Shown here in pieces: positions 44,252-54,894 of a stretch of 64,000 nt of DNA. The notes beneath the pieces were generated by a model. It saw nothing but the letters and a program-made list of their open reading frames with translations. It was not told the DNA's origin and ran no database searches. Made by a program: the position numbers and the translations under genes. The DNA is from Pegoplata infirma (taxonomy: Eukaryota > Arthropoda > Insecta > Diptera > Anthomyiidae): the NCBI GenBank assembly GCA_963921195.1, contig OY992537.1:67882040-67946039 (forward strand), in the 5' to 3' direction. Numbering within the stretch: position 1 is the stretch's first letter; each line of letters begins with the position of its first letter.

Positions 44252-44330
44252 AATTGAGGTGGCATCCAGCAACTTTTTCAAAATTAGACATTAGCCTAAA
44301 AACAAATAAAAAATTACCATGTTAAAAAAA
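44252..44330 (-). mobile_element. DP element, right half
   Basis: It reads TTGAGGTGGCATCCAGCAAC, ATTAGACATTAGCCTAAAAAC and ACCATGTTAAAAA: the head of the DP family in minus orientation, and the missing continuation of 34436-34678. Confidence 0.8.
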
Positions 44331-45178
44331 AAAAGTTTGAACCCCCTTCGAATAAACATCCTGGATACTCCCCTGACCGGATATATATTTAATGACATTA
44401 TCGCTTCTCCCACAACCTTGGTACTGAATAGCAAAATACAATTTCTAAATATTTTTGAAGTTTTGCTAAAAACAATTTTGTAAATGGTGTATTTGACTGA
44501 TTGTTTTGGTAGGTTGGTATGGGTTGGCTATATGTTTGTGTGTATCATTTGGCAAAATACATACTCAGACTATTATTGCATGGTAGGAATGTGTCAAAAG
44601 TGATGACAGTTGATGAGCTGTCATAACAATAGATCAACAATTTAAGTGATGTTATTATGACTACACTACCACTATACAGTGTATCTATGCATGAATGTCT
44701 TGTCTTATATTAGTGGTGTCTTATGGTTGTAATAATGATGAAAGATGGCCCAAACCATAAATTAACTAAAACTATTATTAGTTTCTTAAATAGTCTGAGT
44801 ATATATTTTTGCTAGGTTTTTTTTTTTGAAAGGGTGGTAGAAGTTAAGAAAATATTTTCCTAATTTAATTAATATGTGTAATATTGTGAAGGAAAACATT
44901 TAATTAAACTTATTAAGGATGCATGTATATTAGAGGGCCCAGGATAAAAAATATTGTATTTTTTGCCGATCTCAGCCTACATTTAGTTTCTTTGGGAGCA
45001 AAAAAGGATGTAAGATTTTTTGGGCAGACTTTAGTAATAACACCAATTTTATCAGTATTTAAGAAATACTTAGTTGTATTTGTAAAATTATTTGAAAATC
45101 GTGTTATTATTTTTTCTTGAAATCATAAAAAAATGGAAATGATGTTTTTTACATATTTTTTATTTTTGTAAAACAAAG
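44331..45178. other. Probably single-copy AT-rich DNA
   Basis: No dispersed match, terminal repeats or credible gene. It holds mixed sequence such as ATGACAGTTGATGAGCTGTCAT, an inverted repeat near 44600-44625. The frame at 44923-45120 shows no motif. Confidence 0.4.
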
Positions 45179-45695
45179 AAACAAGTGAGAGTGTTACATT
45201 CGGCTTTGCCGAATCTTTTATACCCTCCAAATTAAAAAAAAAAAATATAAAAAAAATTCAGGGGCGTCTTTTTTTTGGGGGGAGGGGTTGGTTTGAGACG
45301 TTAGATGGAACCATCCCCTTGCGATTTTGAACTTCTTTTGAGATAAGAATGTTGCGTTTGCTTAGAAAAGTACAAAAAAACCTGCAAAAAATGCGGTTTT
45401 TCATAGGTTGGTTTAGTCTTCCAAGGGGGAACTTTTTTCCCCTTGGTCCGATTTTGCCCTTTTCCGAACTAAACATGCCTAGGACTATAAGACATTTACG
45501 TGCCAAACTTCGGAAGTTTGGCACGTATTTTGGACTGTATCGTGTCCTATACAGACGGACGGAAGGACATCGCTAGAATGGCTTAGAATCGATCACTGAT
45601 CTATAAAATATATACTTTATGGGGTCCTAGACCGATATTTCGATGCGTTACACACGGAATGACAAAGTGAGTATACCCCCATACTGTGGTTGGTG
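45179..45695 (-). mobile_element. DINE-like element, split by a CACTC insertion
   Basis: Minus strand: ACAAGTGAGAGTG, hairpin ATTCGGCTTTGCCGAAT (45198-45214), a G-rich GGGGGGAGGGG tract, CACGTGCCAAACTTCGG-like inverted repeat (TGCCAAACTTCGGAAGTTTGGCA), a short GACGGACGG run, then GACCGATATTTCGATGCG and GAGTATACCCCC. Its last bases (GGTATAAAA) reappear at 46995 beyond the inserted element. It is the same subtype as 27040-27313, 11640-11700 and bases 1-40. Confidence 0.65.
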
Positions 45696-46992
45696 CACTC
45701 AAAAAAAAACCTTGTTAAGTTACCAAAAAATCTCGTGATTTTACGAGGCTATTTTCGTAAAATAGGTGGTAGGTAAAATTCTCGTAAAATTACGAGGATT
45801 TCCTCGTAAGTGGGGTACGTTGAGAGCACCTTCCCATCCCGATAAATATAACGGACATACATAGAATGTCTTAGAATCGATTATGGATCAATAATATATA
45901 TGGGGCATTCCATGTCAAATCGGACACTTTGAAAATTTTTTTTTTTTAGATTTTCCCAATTTGTTTACAGTTTTTTGTACGCTTCGAAAACTCCTTCGTG
46001 GTAAATTTTCAGATTTTTTTGATGACCCCTTCAAAAGTTAAAGTTACTTTATTGAGACTTCCTTTACTCAAACTTCTTTTACTCATAACTTCTTCAATAA
46101 TGGTCCAAATTTCAATTTTTTTTTTCAAATTTTTTGTTTTTTTACGTACTTTAAAAAAAAAAATCCCAAAAAATTCTACAAAATTCTAAAAAGCGCTCTA
46201 GTATGCGATTTTTAAGTTTTAAAATTTAAATCTCATTTTTGAAAATGTTTGTACTATTCGATTTTTTTGTAATTTTTTTGTGTAAAACATTTATCAATTC
46301 TACAAATTTTTTGCCCAGGAGGATCATGGGATAACGATTATTACCATTTTTAAAAATTTTTTGAAAAAATTTTATTGTAATTTTCCAATCTTAAAATCAT
46401 TTCTACTGCTCCAATGGTGCGTCATACAGGGGTCCCTTACAAGACCGACCCCCATTAATTTTTACGTCTTAACATTTCTTTGGAACTGCCCTAATAGTGC
46501 CCTTGGAGCAACAAAATGTATAACCGACCTACAATATTTTTTTAGTCCAAACATTTTCTCTGAACACACCTACCCTCTATCTTTAACTGTTAAGACGGTC
46601 CCCATACAATTTTTTTTATTTTTATGTAAATTTGTTTTATTTAATCAGCTTCTATCGGTCCAATGGTGAGTACGAGAGGGGTCATTGGTGAGACTGACCC
46701 CCATTTATTTTTACCCTACAACATTGTTTTTAAGTATACCTACGCCCTATCTCTACTCCCTAAACTCCAACTGTTATTTGTGTGGGAGCCTACTTTGGGA
46801 GTGGAGATAGGGCGTAGGTATCCCCGAATACAATTACGAAAATAAACTTGTAAAATTACCAATAAAACTGTAGTTCTCGTTTGAGTAAAGTACAAGATTT
46901 TTTGTTAAAAAACATGGAATATTGTTAAATATTGGTAGAACGGGATTACAAGGCATTTTACCAAGCGTTTTACTAGTGTATTTTTTTGAGTA
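45696..46992. mobile_element. CACTC-ended element, 1.3 kb, in a DINE copy
   Basis: It begins CACTCAAAAAAAAACCTTG and ends TTTTTTTGAGTA, with TG on both sides (45694-45695 and 46993-46994). The interior includes a DINE scrap (45840-45900), a T-rich block, a dispersed repeat also found at 17265-17580, and an inverted repeat TACCTACGCCCTATCTC / GAGATAGGGCGTAGGTA (46737-46820). The frames at 46361-46669 and 46663-46845 show no known domain. Confidence 0.6.
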
Positions 46993-47034
46993 TGGGTATA
47001 AAAATTTAATTTTATAAAATTTTACATAAGGTAT

Positions 47035-47130
47035 ATACCGGTGGTCCCGGGAAAACCAGTAGTAATGTCAGAACTAGAACCAGGAATACCGAAATTCCAG
47101 GGATAACCGGGAATTATTCAAGAACCGGGA
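47035..47130 (+). repeat. Degraded CCGGTATTCCCGG-type block
   Basis: GGTATATACCGGTGG, CCCGGGAAAACC, GGAATACCGAAATTCC and GAACCGGGAAACCGG recall the palindrome blocks in 1099-1617, with point mutations. It is perhaps a fragment of the same hAT family. Confidence 0.5.
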
Positions 47131-47149
47131 AACCGGCAAAGAGCATTAC

Positions 47150-48795
47150 AGGTAGTCACATTTACAGGTAGTGAAGCCTCCTTAAACTTTTACACAGATG
47201 TATCAAAGCTGCACAAACATGTGAGCTTTGAAATATTTTCGAGGAGCTTAGGTTAAGCCAGCCACGAAGATTGTCAGAGTCAATGTTTCTGAAAACGAGA
47301 TCTGCCCTTAACTGCATCAGGTCTTTTATTGAGATGGCCAAGCAGTTTCAGATACGACTCATAAAGTTCCCAGGGCACAAAGACATTCCAGGGATTTGCT
47401 AAGCCGATGAGCATTCAAGACTAGGAACTAAACTCAAAAGAAAACCTTGTTAAATTACAAGAAAAACTTGTAACTTTTTTTTTTTGCTACCTCTTATTTG
47501 ACCAACATTTCTAGTAATTTTGCAAACTTTTTACCAATAATTTTGTAATTTTATAAGGTTTTTACCAATAAAATTGTGAATTTACACATTTTTTGACACG
47601 ATAAAATTTACAAGGAGATTTCGAAACTTTACTAGATGTTTTGCTACCTCCTATTTTATGATAATTCCTAGTAATTTTACAAGATTTTTACCAATAATTT
47701 TGTATTTTTACAAGCTTTTTACAAATAAAATTGTAAATTTACATTTTTTTGGCGCAATTATAGTTACAAGGAATTCTCGTAAATAAACTAGATTTTTTTT
47801 GGTAAAATTATCTTGGAAATTTGTAAAATTACAAAAAAAAATTGTAAAATTACAAAAAATGTAAATTTCGATCCAAATGTTTGTTAAAAAACAAGGAAAA
47901 CTGTCAAATATTGGTAAAATGGGATTGCGAGACTTTTCCTAGTAAGTTGACAAAGTTTTTATTTTGTGTGTAGAACTTAAGGAACTTGCAAGCATAATCT
48001 ACGGCTTTGGTCCTCGACGGAGACTTATCAGAAATTTAATATGAATGAACGTGTGAGGTCTAATGGCTATGTGAGGGGTTTGATCTTCTCCTAATTAGAA
48101 GAGAAGAGATTTTAATATAAAATTGCAAGAATGTTTCGTAACTTTACTAGATGTTTGCTACCTCCTATTTTACGAGAATTCCTAGTAGTTTTACAAGATT
48201 TTTACCAATAATTTTGTAATTTTACAAGCTTTTTACAAATAAAATTGTAAATGTACAGTTTTTTTGCCCAATTAAAATTACAAGGAATTCTTCTAAATTT
48301 ACTAGATGTTTTTTTGTAAAGTTATCTTGGAAATTTGTAAAATTACAAAAAAAAAATGTAAAATTACAAAAAAAAAATAAATTTCGATCTAAATTTGTTT
48401 GTTAAAAAACAAGGAAATCTGTCAAATATTGGTAAAATTACAAAGTTTTTTTTTTGTGTGTAGAACTTTAGGAACTTGTAAGCAAAATCTACGGCCTTGG
48501 TCCGCGACGGAGACTAATCAGAGATGGGACACGAATGAACGTGTGAGGTCTAATGGATCTGTGAGGAATTTGGTCTTCTCCTAATAAGAAGAGAAGAGAT
48601 TTTGACAGTGGTTTGCAGTAATTTCCGGACACTGTCTTATAGGAAAGCATGTAGAGCGGTTAAACGTGCCGAAGTTGCATGGAGGAGGAGGAGTTGGAAT
48701 CTATCAAACACTTCATCTGGCATTGCCCGGCACTTTTTCACTGGTCTCATATTTCTGATTTGTCGGATGTCTAAGCTTAAATTCAATTTCTTGTG
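47150..48795 (+). pseudogene. Jockey-like RNase H remnant with partial duplication
   Basis: 47161-47420 reads, over one frameshift, NFYTDVSKLHKHVSFEIFSR, then MAKQFQIRLIKFPGHKDIPG, then IC-stop-ADEHSRLGT. YTDxSK and PGHxxIPGxxxADE are RNase H motifs. 47428-47970 is an inserted AT-rich repeat. 47970-48110 and 48466-48600 are two copies of the next segment (GGAACTTG...AAAATCTACGG...CGACGGAGAC), separated by a second partial copy of the insert (48111-48465). 48600-48795 ends with EEEELESIKHFIWHCPALFH. It is heavily decayed and related to 18615-18985. Confidence 0.7.
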
Positions 48796-50930
48796 ACAAT
48801 TGGAATCCTTCGATTCAGATAAACCTATTTAGCAATTATACAGGTCAATTAATTTACCCTACATCACTGCTTAATCTCAGAAACACAAACCATTTCCCAA
48901 TAAATCGGTAATGTGTAAATTAGTTTCATATAGCTTCCAGTATTGTATACAATCCGGAAGGTATCTGTTCTTAGGACACACATGAGTACAATGACAAAAC
49001 ATATCATTTATGGGTGCACGATAGTTAATACAAGCCAGTCGATATCAAGGGTTTAGAAATTGGAGTATTTCTGCTTTTAACATCTAATTCTGTTGAATAA
49101 CATTTGCTGAAGTATGAAAATGATATCATTTGTTTTTGACTGTTATTCACATTAATGGTTAAACCTTTAAGGAATGTTTATTCGTTTATCGTGGCTATAA
49201 TTTGGTTAAAAATACTCCATTTTTAACACAAAATCATCATAAGTAATTCATTATTTAATCCACTCTACAATTCTTATTTTTTTTTTTGTCATTAATTCAT
49301 AATCATCGATGATTACTACTTCGTACTACTTACTAGTTACCTCAATCTTTGAAATTCGAGTCTATTTACAACATATCAAATCATTCAAAAAACTAAAACG
49401 TGCTTATCATTAGTGATGAAAAATCACTTCAACAAAACTCCATGAATAACATAATGCAAATCTTCAACGTATTTCCTTGAGTCTTCCCAAGAAACAAACA
49501 GCCTCAACTAACCCACCGACAACAAGTGCACACATGTATTAAAAGCATCAATGTCAATACCATTTTAAGTCTCTTTGTTGTAAAAATGCAATGGCATTAA
49601 GAGAATCAGGCATCAAGCTTCAGGCTTTCAGCATGATGATCATCATCGTCGTCATCGTCATCATTGATGATGCATCATCAGCAGCAGCAGCAACATTGAA
49701 TATTATAAATATCGACAGCTCACAGCGGTTTTTGTTAATGATCATGCTGTTGTGCTGACATTTTTTGAAGTTGATCGCAAAAGATATTGAAGACACAAAA
49801 CACAAACAACAACAGCAACAACTCCAGCAACATTTACAATAATAACAACTCAAATAGACATATGAAGTCAGTTATTTAAGTTTAGGCATACATCAGTCAT
49901 GCCTGATGATATTGCATATCCAAAGCCAGGAAGGATAAGATGAACTGAAGAGCGGAATGAATGTGGTATTGAATTGAAAAAGAAGAAGAAGAAGACATAG
50001 TCACACAACTAACTGCATAGTTTCTTCATCTAAAGTTCTTTCTCATCTTCTATTTATGCGCATGTAGTTCGTCTTTTGTAGAAGATCACTCAGCTGTCGT
50101 TTTATATTTCACATACTTTGTATCGACTGGCATGGTCGTATCAAATTGTCCATGTTTGTCTTAAGCTAAAGACATTATTCATATTGAATTGTTTAAAAAT
50201 GCAAATATTATGCATATTTTCTAGAGTTCGAATATTTATAGAGTTGCCAAAGATACAATATTTCGATGTTTAATGACTAAGGTCGAAGTTAAAAGTTAAC
50301 TTAATTTTAAGTAAGGTCAACTCTTATGGGATTTCCCAAAAAGCACTGGGTAGGACTTCGGAGGTACTTACTCAGTGATGGTTACTTCTAGAATGAAGAA
50401 ACCAACTCTATGTCAATGATCGATATTATTTTATTAGAATTTTCTCGATTTACTGTCATCGGTAGACGATTTTTGGCGTTAACTCCTCTCAACAGCTTTT
50501 TCCGGTTTTAATTCTGATGATTAGTTTTAGTAGTCTTTGATCTTCTGATTCTAAATCTGTTCTCCAAATCCATTACGTCTAGATTTTTAGTTATTCATTG
50601 ATGAGAACGCGAAAATAAATTTTTTTTTGTTATTTGAAAGCATGCACAGTAGCCATTCAGTGGAATACAAATCTGGTATAAAGCGAAATAGTAGAATTGG
50701 GCTACGGTATCAAACATAGCAATTATTTTTTTTTTAATTATTGTTTTTGGTTAGGTTACACTTGCAATTTAAAATGATACTTTTTAAATTACTATTTTTA
50801 TAAAATTTACCTTAGTCTTTTGATATTTTTAAAGAAAAACTAAAAAAACAATCTATGCCAATCAATGCCCTATTTAAAGGATAGTAAATTTTCTTACTTG
50901 GAAAAAATTACCAATTTTGATCAGCAATAT
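48796..50930. other. Unique-looking intergenic stretch with microsatellites
   Basis: This is the longest stretch without dispersed repeats in the window, and it has more balanced base composition than the rest. At 49632-49690 there are CATCATCGTCGTCATCG and CAGCAGCAGCAACA runs, and near 49800-49850 ACAACAACAGCAACAACTCC. The cysteine/methionine-rich minus frame at 49620-49853 comes from these runs. It may be true host intergenic or regulatory DNA. I see no exon with splice sites that I would defend. Confidence 0.4.
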
Positions 50931-50950
50931 TTTATTTCGAGTAAAAAACT

Positions 50951-51185
50951 TTTTAACATGATAATGTTTTTAGGCTGGTGTCTAATTTTAAAAAAGTTGC
51001 AGGACGCCACCTCAGTTTGACTATATAAGCTAACGACTAACAAAAAAGAAAATTGGAATTACTGTTTTCGTTTTCTTAAAACCAAAAATTTGACTAACTT
51101 GGGTTTGTAACTTGGATAATAATTCACCTCGTGGTGAATAACAAAAATATTCACCAGCTGGTGAATAAAACGTAACATAATTATT
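50951..51185 (+). mobile_element. DP-family block, complete
   Basis: TTTTTAACATGATAATG head, AGTTGCAGGACGCCACC, TATATAAGCTAACG, AACTTGGGTTTGTAAC, hairpins TTCACCTCGTGGTGAA and TTCACCAGCTGGTGAA. The minus-strand frame TFYSPAGEYFCYSPRGELLS is open, then KLQTQVSQIFGFKK. It is followed by the longest T-rich minisatellite in the window. Confidence 0.85.
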
Positions 51186-52015
51186 TTCATCAATATTTTT
51201 TTTTTTTTTCATCAATATTTTTTTTTTTTCATCAATATTTTTTTTTCATCAATATTTTTTTTTTCATCAATATTTTTTTTTTTCATCAATATTTATTTTT
51301 TTCATCAATATTTTTTTTTTTTCATCAAAATTTTTTTTTTTCATCAATATTTTTTTTTTTCATCAATATTTTTTTTTTTTTTTTTCATCAATATTTTTTT
51401 TTTATCAAAACTTTTTTTACATCAAATTTTTTTTTTTTTTCATCAAAACTTTTTTTACATCAAATTTTTTTTTGTTTTTCATCAATATTTTTTTTTTCAT
51501 CAATATTTTTTTTTTTCATCAATATTTTTTTTTTTCATCAATATTTTTTTTTTTCATCAACATTTTTTTTTCATCAAAATTTTTTTTTTATAAAATTTTT
51601 TTTTTTTTCATCAATATTTTTTTTTTTTTCATCAATATTTTTTTTTTCATCAATATTTTTTTTTTCATCAATATTTTTTTTTTTTATCAATATTTTTTTT
51701 TTCATCAATATATTTTTTTTTTCATCAATATTTTTTTTCATCAATATTTTTTTTCATCAATATTTGTTTTTTTCATCAAATTTTTTTTTTTTTCATCAAT
51801 ATTTTTTTTTTTTTCATCAATATTTTTTTTTTCATCAATATTTTTTTTTTCATCAATATTTTTTTTTTCATCCAAAATTTTTTTTTTTATCAGTATTTTT
51901 TTTTTCATCAAAAAAAATTTTTTTTTTCATCAATATTTTTTTTTCATCAATATTTTTTTTCATAAATTTTTTTTCATTAAATATTTATTTTTATCAATAA
52001 AATTTTTTCATTAAA
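51186..52015 (+). repeat. 830-bp T-rich minisatellite TTTTTTTTTCATCAATA
   Basis: About 50 units of 15-19 bp, T8-T12 followed by CATCAATA or variants, with strong strand asymmetry (few G). The 180-codon frame at 51472-52014 (FFINIFF repeats) has no stop only because the unit lacks stop codons. It is not a gene. Confidence 0.9.
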
Positions 52016-52310
52016 ACCCTTTTCTTCATCAAACACTTTTAGTTATCGAAAAACATAGACAAACAGATAAATGGATATCACTAGAATGTCTTAGAAAGCT
52101 TTACGGATCAATAATATATAAACATAATGGCGTCATCGACCGATATTTCAATGCATTTTACATATAATGACAAATTAATATAGCGTTATTTTTCCTAGAA
52201 AAATTTTGCTTTGGAAAGAACACATACTTGTACAGCAAAACATTATCATGATTCAATGGTTTGAGCACGAGTACAAACTTCGCAGACATTTTTTGTTGTC
52301 CTTAGTACGA
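52016..52310 (-). mobile_element. DINE-related (type III) relic
   Basis: 52080-52170 has GACCGATATTTCAATGC and CACTAGAATGTCTTAGAA. 52200-52290 on the minus strand reads GTACTCGTGCTCAAACC, ATTGAATCATGATAATG, TTTTGC and CCAAAGCAAAA. Both ends of a DINE type III element are represented but decayed. Confidence 0.5.
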
Positions 52311-52654
52311 TAATTACAAAAACTGAATAAAAAAAAATTAAAAATCTTTGCATATTTTTAAAAGTTATTAGCTCCGAAAGCCTTTTAATCTCAGGGTGGT
52401 CAACTTTGGGACTCTGTAACTCACGCTGTATTGTATTAGGGTCACTCCAAGCTAGCTATTGTGAAAGCTTACATCATTGACTTAATTTGCCCCACTCATA
52501 ATGTTTCAATCTGTCAAATAGTTTGAAAGTTACATATATATAAGCAATTTTTTTTTTTGCAAACACTATTTACCGATAATTTCAAAATGGTAATATCTTG
52601 AAAACTACCCAGCCAGAAATTGCCAACCGTTCCAAAAAAAAAGTACTGGGAAAG
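52311..52654. other. Spacer, no feature recognised
   Basis: It is mixed sequence without terminal repeats, ending AAAGTACTGGGAAAGCAAC before the next DP head. No gene is seen. Confidence 0.3.
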
Positions 52655-52905
52655 CAACTTTTTTAACATGATAATGTTTTTAGGCTGGTGTCTAATTTTA
52701 AAAAAGTTGCAGGACGCCACCTCAGTTTGACTATATAAGCTAACAATTTACGAAAAAGAATACAAGAACTACTATTTTCATTTTCTTAAAACCAAAAATT
52801 TTAATAACTTGGGTTTGTAACTTGGATAATAATTCACCTCGTGGTGAATAAACCCGTTTTTCACCAGCTGGTGAATAAAATGTAACATAATTATTTTTCA
52901 ACAAA
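52655..52905 (+). mobile_element. DP-family block, best copy
   Basis: It has all parts in order: TTTTTTAACATGATAATG, TTTTTAGGCTGGTGTC, AGTTGCAGGACGCCACCTC, CTATATAAGCTAAC, AAAACCAAAAATTTTAATAA, TTCACCTCGTGGTGAA and TTCACCAGCTGGTGAA. The minus frame (52740-52925) reads VTFYSPAGEKRVYSPRGELL, then SKLQTQVIKIFGFKKMK. It is the reference for the family in this window. Confidence 0.85.
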
Positions 52906-53500
52906 AAAATTTTTTTTTTCATCAAATTTTTTTTTTATAGTCTTTTTTTCATCAATTTTTTTTTTTAACAAACTTTTTTTTATCATTTTTTTTATGAAAT
53001 TTTTTTTTTTCATTAAATTTTTTTATTTTATAATTTTTTTTTTTTCATTTAACTTTTTTTCACATTTTTTTTTTATCAAACTTTTTTTTATCAATTTTTT
53101 TTCACCAAATTTTTTTTTCATCAAAGTTTTTTTTTTAAAAACTTTTTTTTATTTTTTCATTAATTTTTTTTTTTCTTCAAATTTTTTTTTTTTTTCATCA
53201 AAAATTTTTTTTTTCATAATTTTTTTTTCATAATTTTTTTTTTTATCATATTTTTTTCATCAATTTTTTTTTCATCAAATTTTTTATTATCAATTTTTTC
53301 CTCACCAAATTTTTTTTTTTCATAGTTTTTTTTCATCAATTTTTTTTACATCAAAAAATTTTTCTTTTTATCAAAAAAAAATCATCAAAATTTTTTTTCA
53401 CCAAAAATTTTCGGTTCATTATTTTTTTTTAGCATTATTTTGTTTTTCGTGAAAAAAAATCTTTCTTTTTTACCAAAACTACTTTTTCACCAATTCTAAG
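52906..53500 (+). repeat. T-rich CATCAA minisatellite
   Basis: It has irregular TTTTTTTTTCATCAAA / CATAATTTT units. It ends with CACCAATTCTAAGC and CATTTGTTTATCAAATG, which leads into a minus-strand DINE type III end. Confidence 0.75.
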
Positions 53501-53656
53501 CTTTTCGCATAAAACTTTTCCATTTGTTTATCAAATGTAAATAAAACAAGTGTGAGTGTTATATTCTTTGGTGCCGAATCTTTTATACTCTCCAAAATGT
53601 AAAAACACTTTTTTGCACTTATTTTTGCACTCACTTACGAAATGTACAGCTCTTTT
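53501..53656 (-). mobile_element. DINE-related (type III) 3' portion
   Basis: Minus strand: AGCTGTACATTTCGTAAGTG, TTTTGGAGAGTATAAAAG, decayed hairpin ATTCGGCACCAAAGAAT, ACTCACACTTGTTTTA. It joins the next DP head directly, with AAAAGAGCT cut short. Confidence 0.6.
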
Positions 53657-54475
53657 GGTTTTTAACATGATAATGTTTTTAGGCTGGTGTCTAATTTGAA
53701 AAAAATTGCAGGACGCCACCTCAGTTTGACTGTATAAGCTAACGATTAACAAGAAAATTGGAATTACTGTTTTCATTTTCTTAAAACCAAAAATTTTTGT
53801 AACATGGGTTTGTAACTTGGATAATAATTCACCTCGTGGGGAATAAAACAAATATTCACCAGCTGGTGAATAAAACGTAAAATAATTATTTTGCATCTAT
53901 ATTTTTTTTCCATAAATTTTTTTTTTATCAATATTTTTTTTTCATCAATATTTTTTTTTCTTCATAATTTTTTTTTTCATCAATATTTTTTTTCATCAAT
54001 ATTTTTTTTTTTGATCAAACATTCATCAATATTTTTTTTTTTCATCAATATTTTTTTTTTTGATCAATAATTTTTTTTTTTTCATCAATATTTTTTTTTA
54101 TCATCACTATTTTTTTTTTTTTTTTGATCAATAATTGTTTTTTTCATCAATACTTTTTTTTTCATCACTATTTTAGTTATAAATATTTTTTTTTCTTCAT
54201 AATTTTTTTTTAATCAATATTTTTTTTTTCATCAATATTTTGTTTTCATCAATATTTTTTTTCATCACTATTTTTTTTCATCAACATTTTTTTTTCATAA
54301 ATTTTTTTTTTCATCAATTTTTTTTTTCATCAATTTTTTTTTTCATCAATTTTTTTTTTCATCAATTTTTTTTTTCATCAATATTTTTTTTTTTTCATCG
54401 AATTGTTTTGTTCATCAATATTTTTTTATCATAAATTTTTTTTCGTCAATATTTTTTTCATAAATTTTTTTGGCA
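53657..54475 (+). mobile_element. DP block with T-rich minisatellite
   Basis: The head and both hairpins are present (first one TTCACCTCGTGGGGAA, imperfect). The minus frame at 53531-53896 runs from the hairpins through the head, NNYFTFYSPAGEYLFYSPRG and onward, 121 codons. From 53891 the array is TTTTTTTTTCATCAATA / GATCAATAA units. Confidence 0.8.
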
Positions 54476-54764
54476 AAAGTGCACTTTGCGGAGCACAAAA
54501 ATTTTTTGGGGGAAACACGAAATTAAAATTTAAAATATAAAATTTTTCTAAATTATTAAAAAGAACTTCCAGCCGGTCTTTCGCCCGAGCTCAGGGACTA
54601 CAAAACACATAAATTAATTTAGTGGAAGCGCAAAATAAGGTTTGTTTTGTGTATCAAGCCTTTTACCCGGTTAATTACTAAAAACAAAACATTATCATGA
54701 TTCAATGGTTTGTGCAAGAGTACAAACTTCGCAGACATTTTTTTTTCATTTTTGTAAAAAAAAA
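54476..54764. other. Spacer with DINE type III start fragment
   Basis: 54685-54745 repeats AAAACATTATCATGATTCAATGG...GTACAAACTTCGCAGAC, seen also at 52245-52295 (minus-strand start of type III). The rest is unassigned. Confidence 0.45.
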
Positions 54765-54894
54765 AGTAAAATTACTACTTTTTTTAATGTAAAATTTTTT
54801 TCGAGTGTAAATTTTTTTAGTGTAAAAATGTTTTTGAGTGACAAAAACATTTTGTTAAGTTATTTTGTGGTTTACCAATGTTTTTAAAGCTTGT

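Noticed and set aside
47428..47970. Separate CACTC-group element
   Set aside because: The ends (ACTCAAAAGAAAACC / GTTTTTATTTTGTGTG) match only loosely and no TA duplication is visible, so I left it as an unnamed insert.
49620..49853. Cysteine- and methionine-rich 77-codon frame
   Set aside because: It is created by CAT/CGT, CAG and CAA microsatellites. There is no signal peptide or recognisable motif.
51472..52014. 180-codon open frame, the longest in the window
   Set aside because: It is the translation of a T-rich minisatellite (FFINIFF repeats). The unit lacks stop codons, and two frames are open at once.
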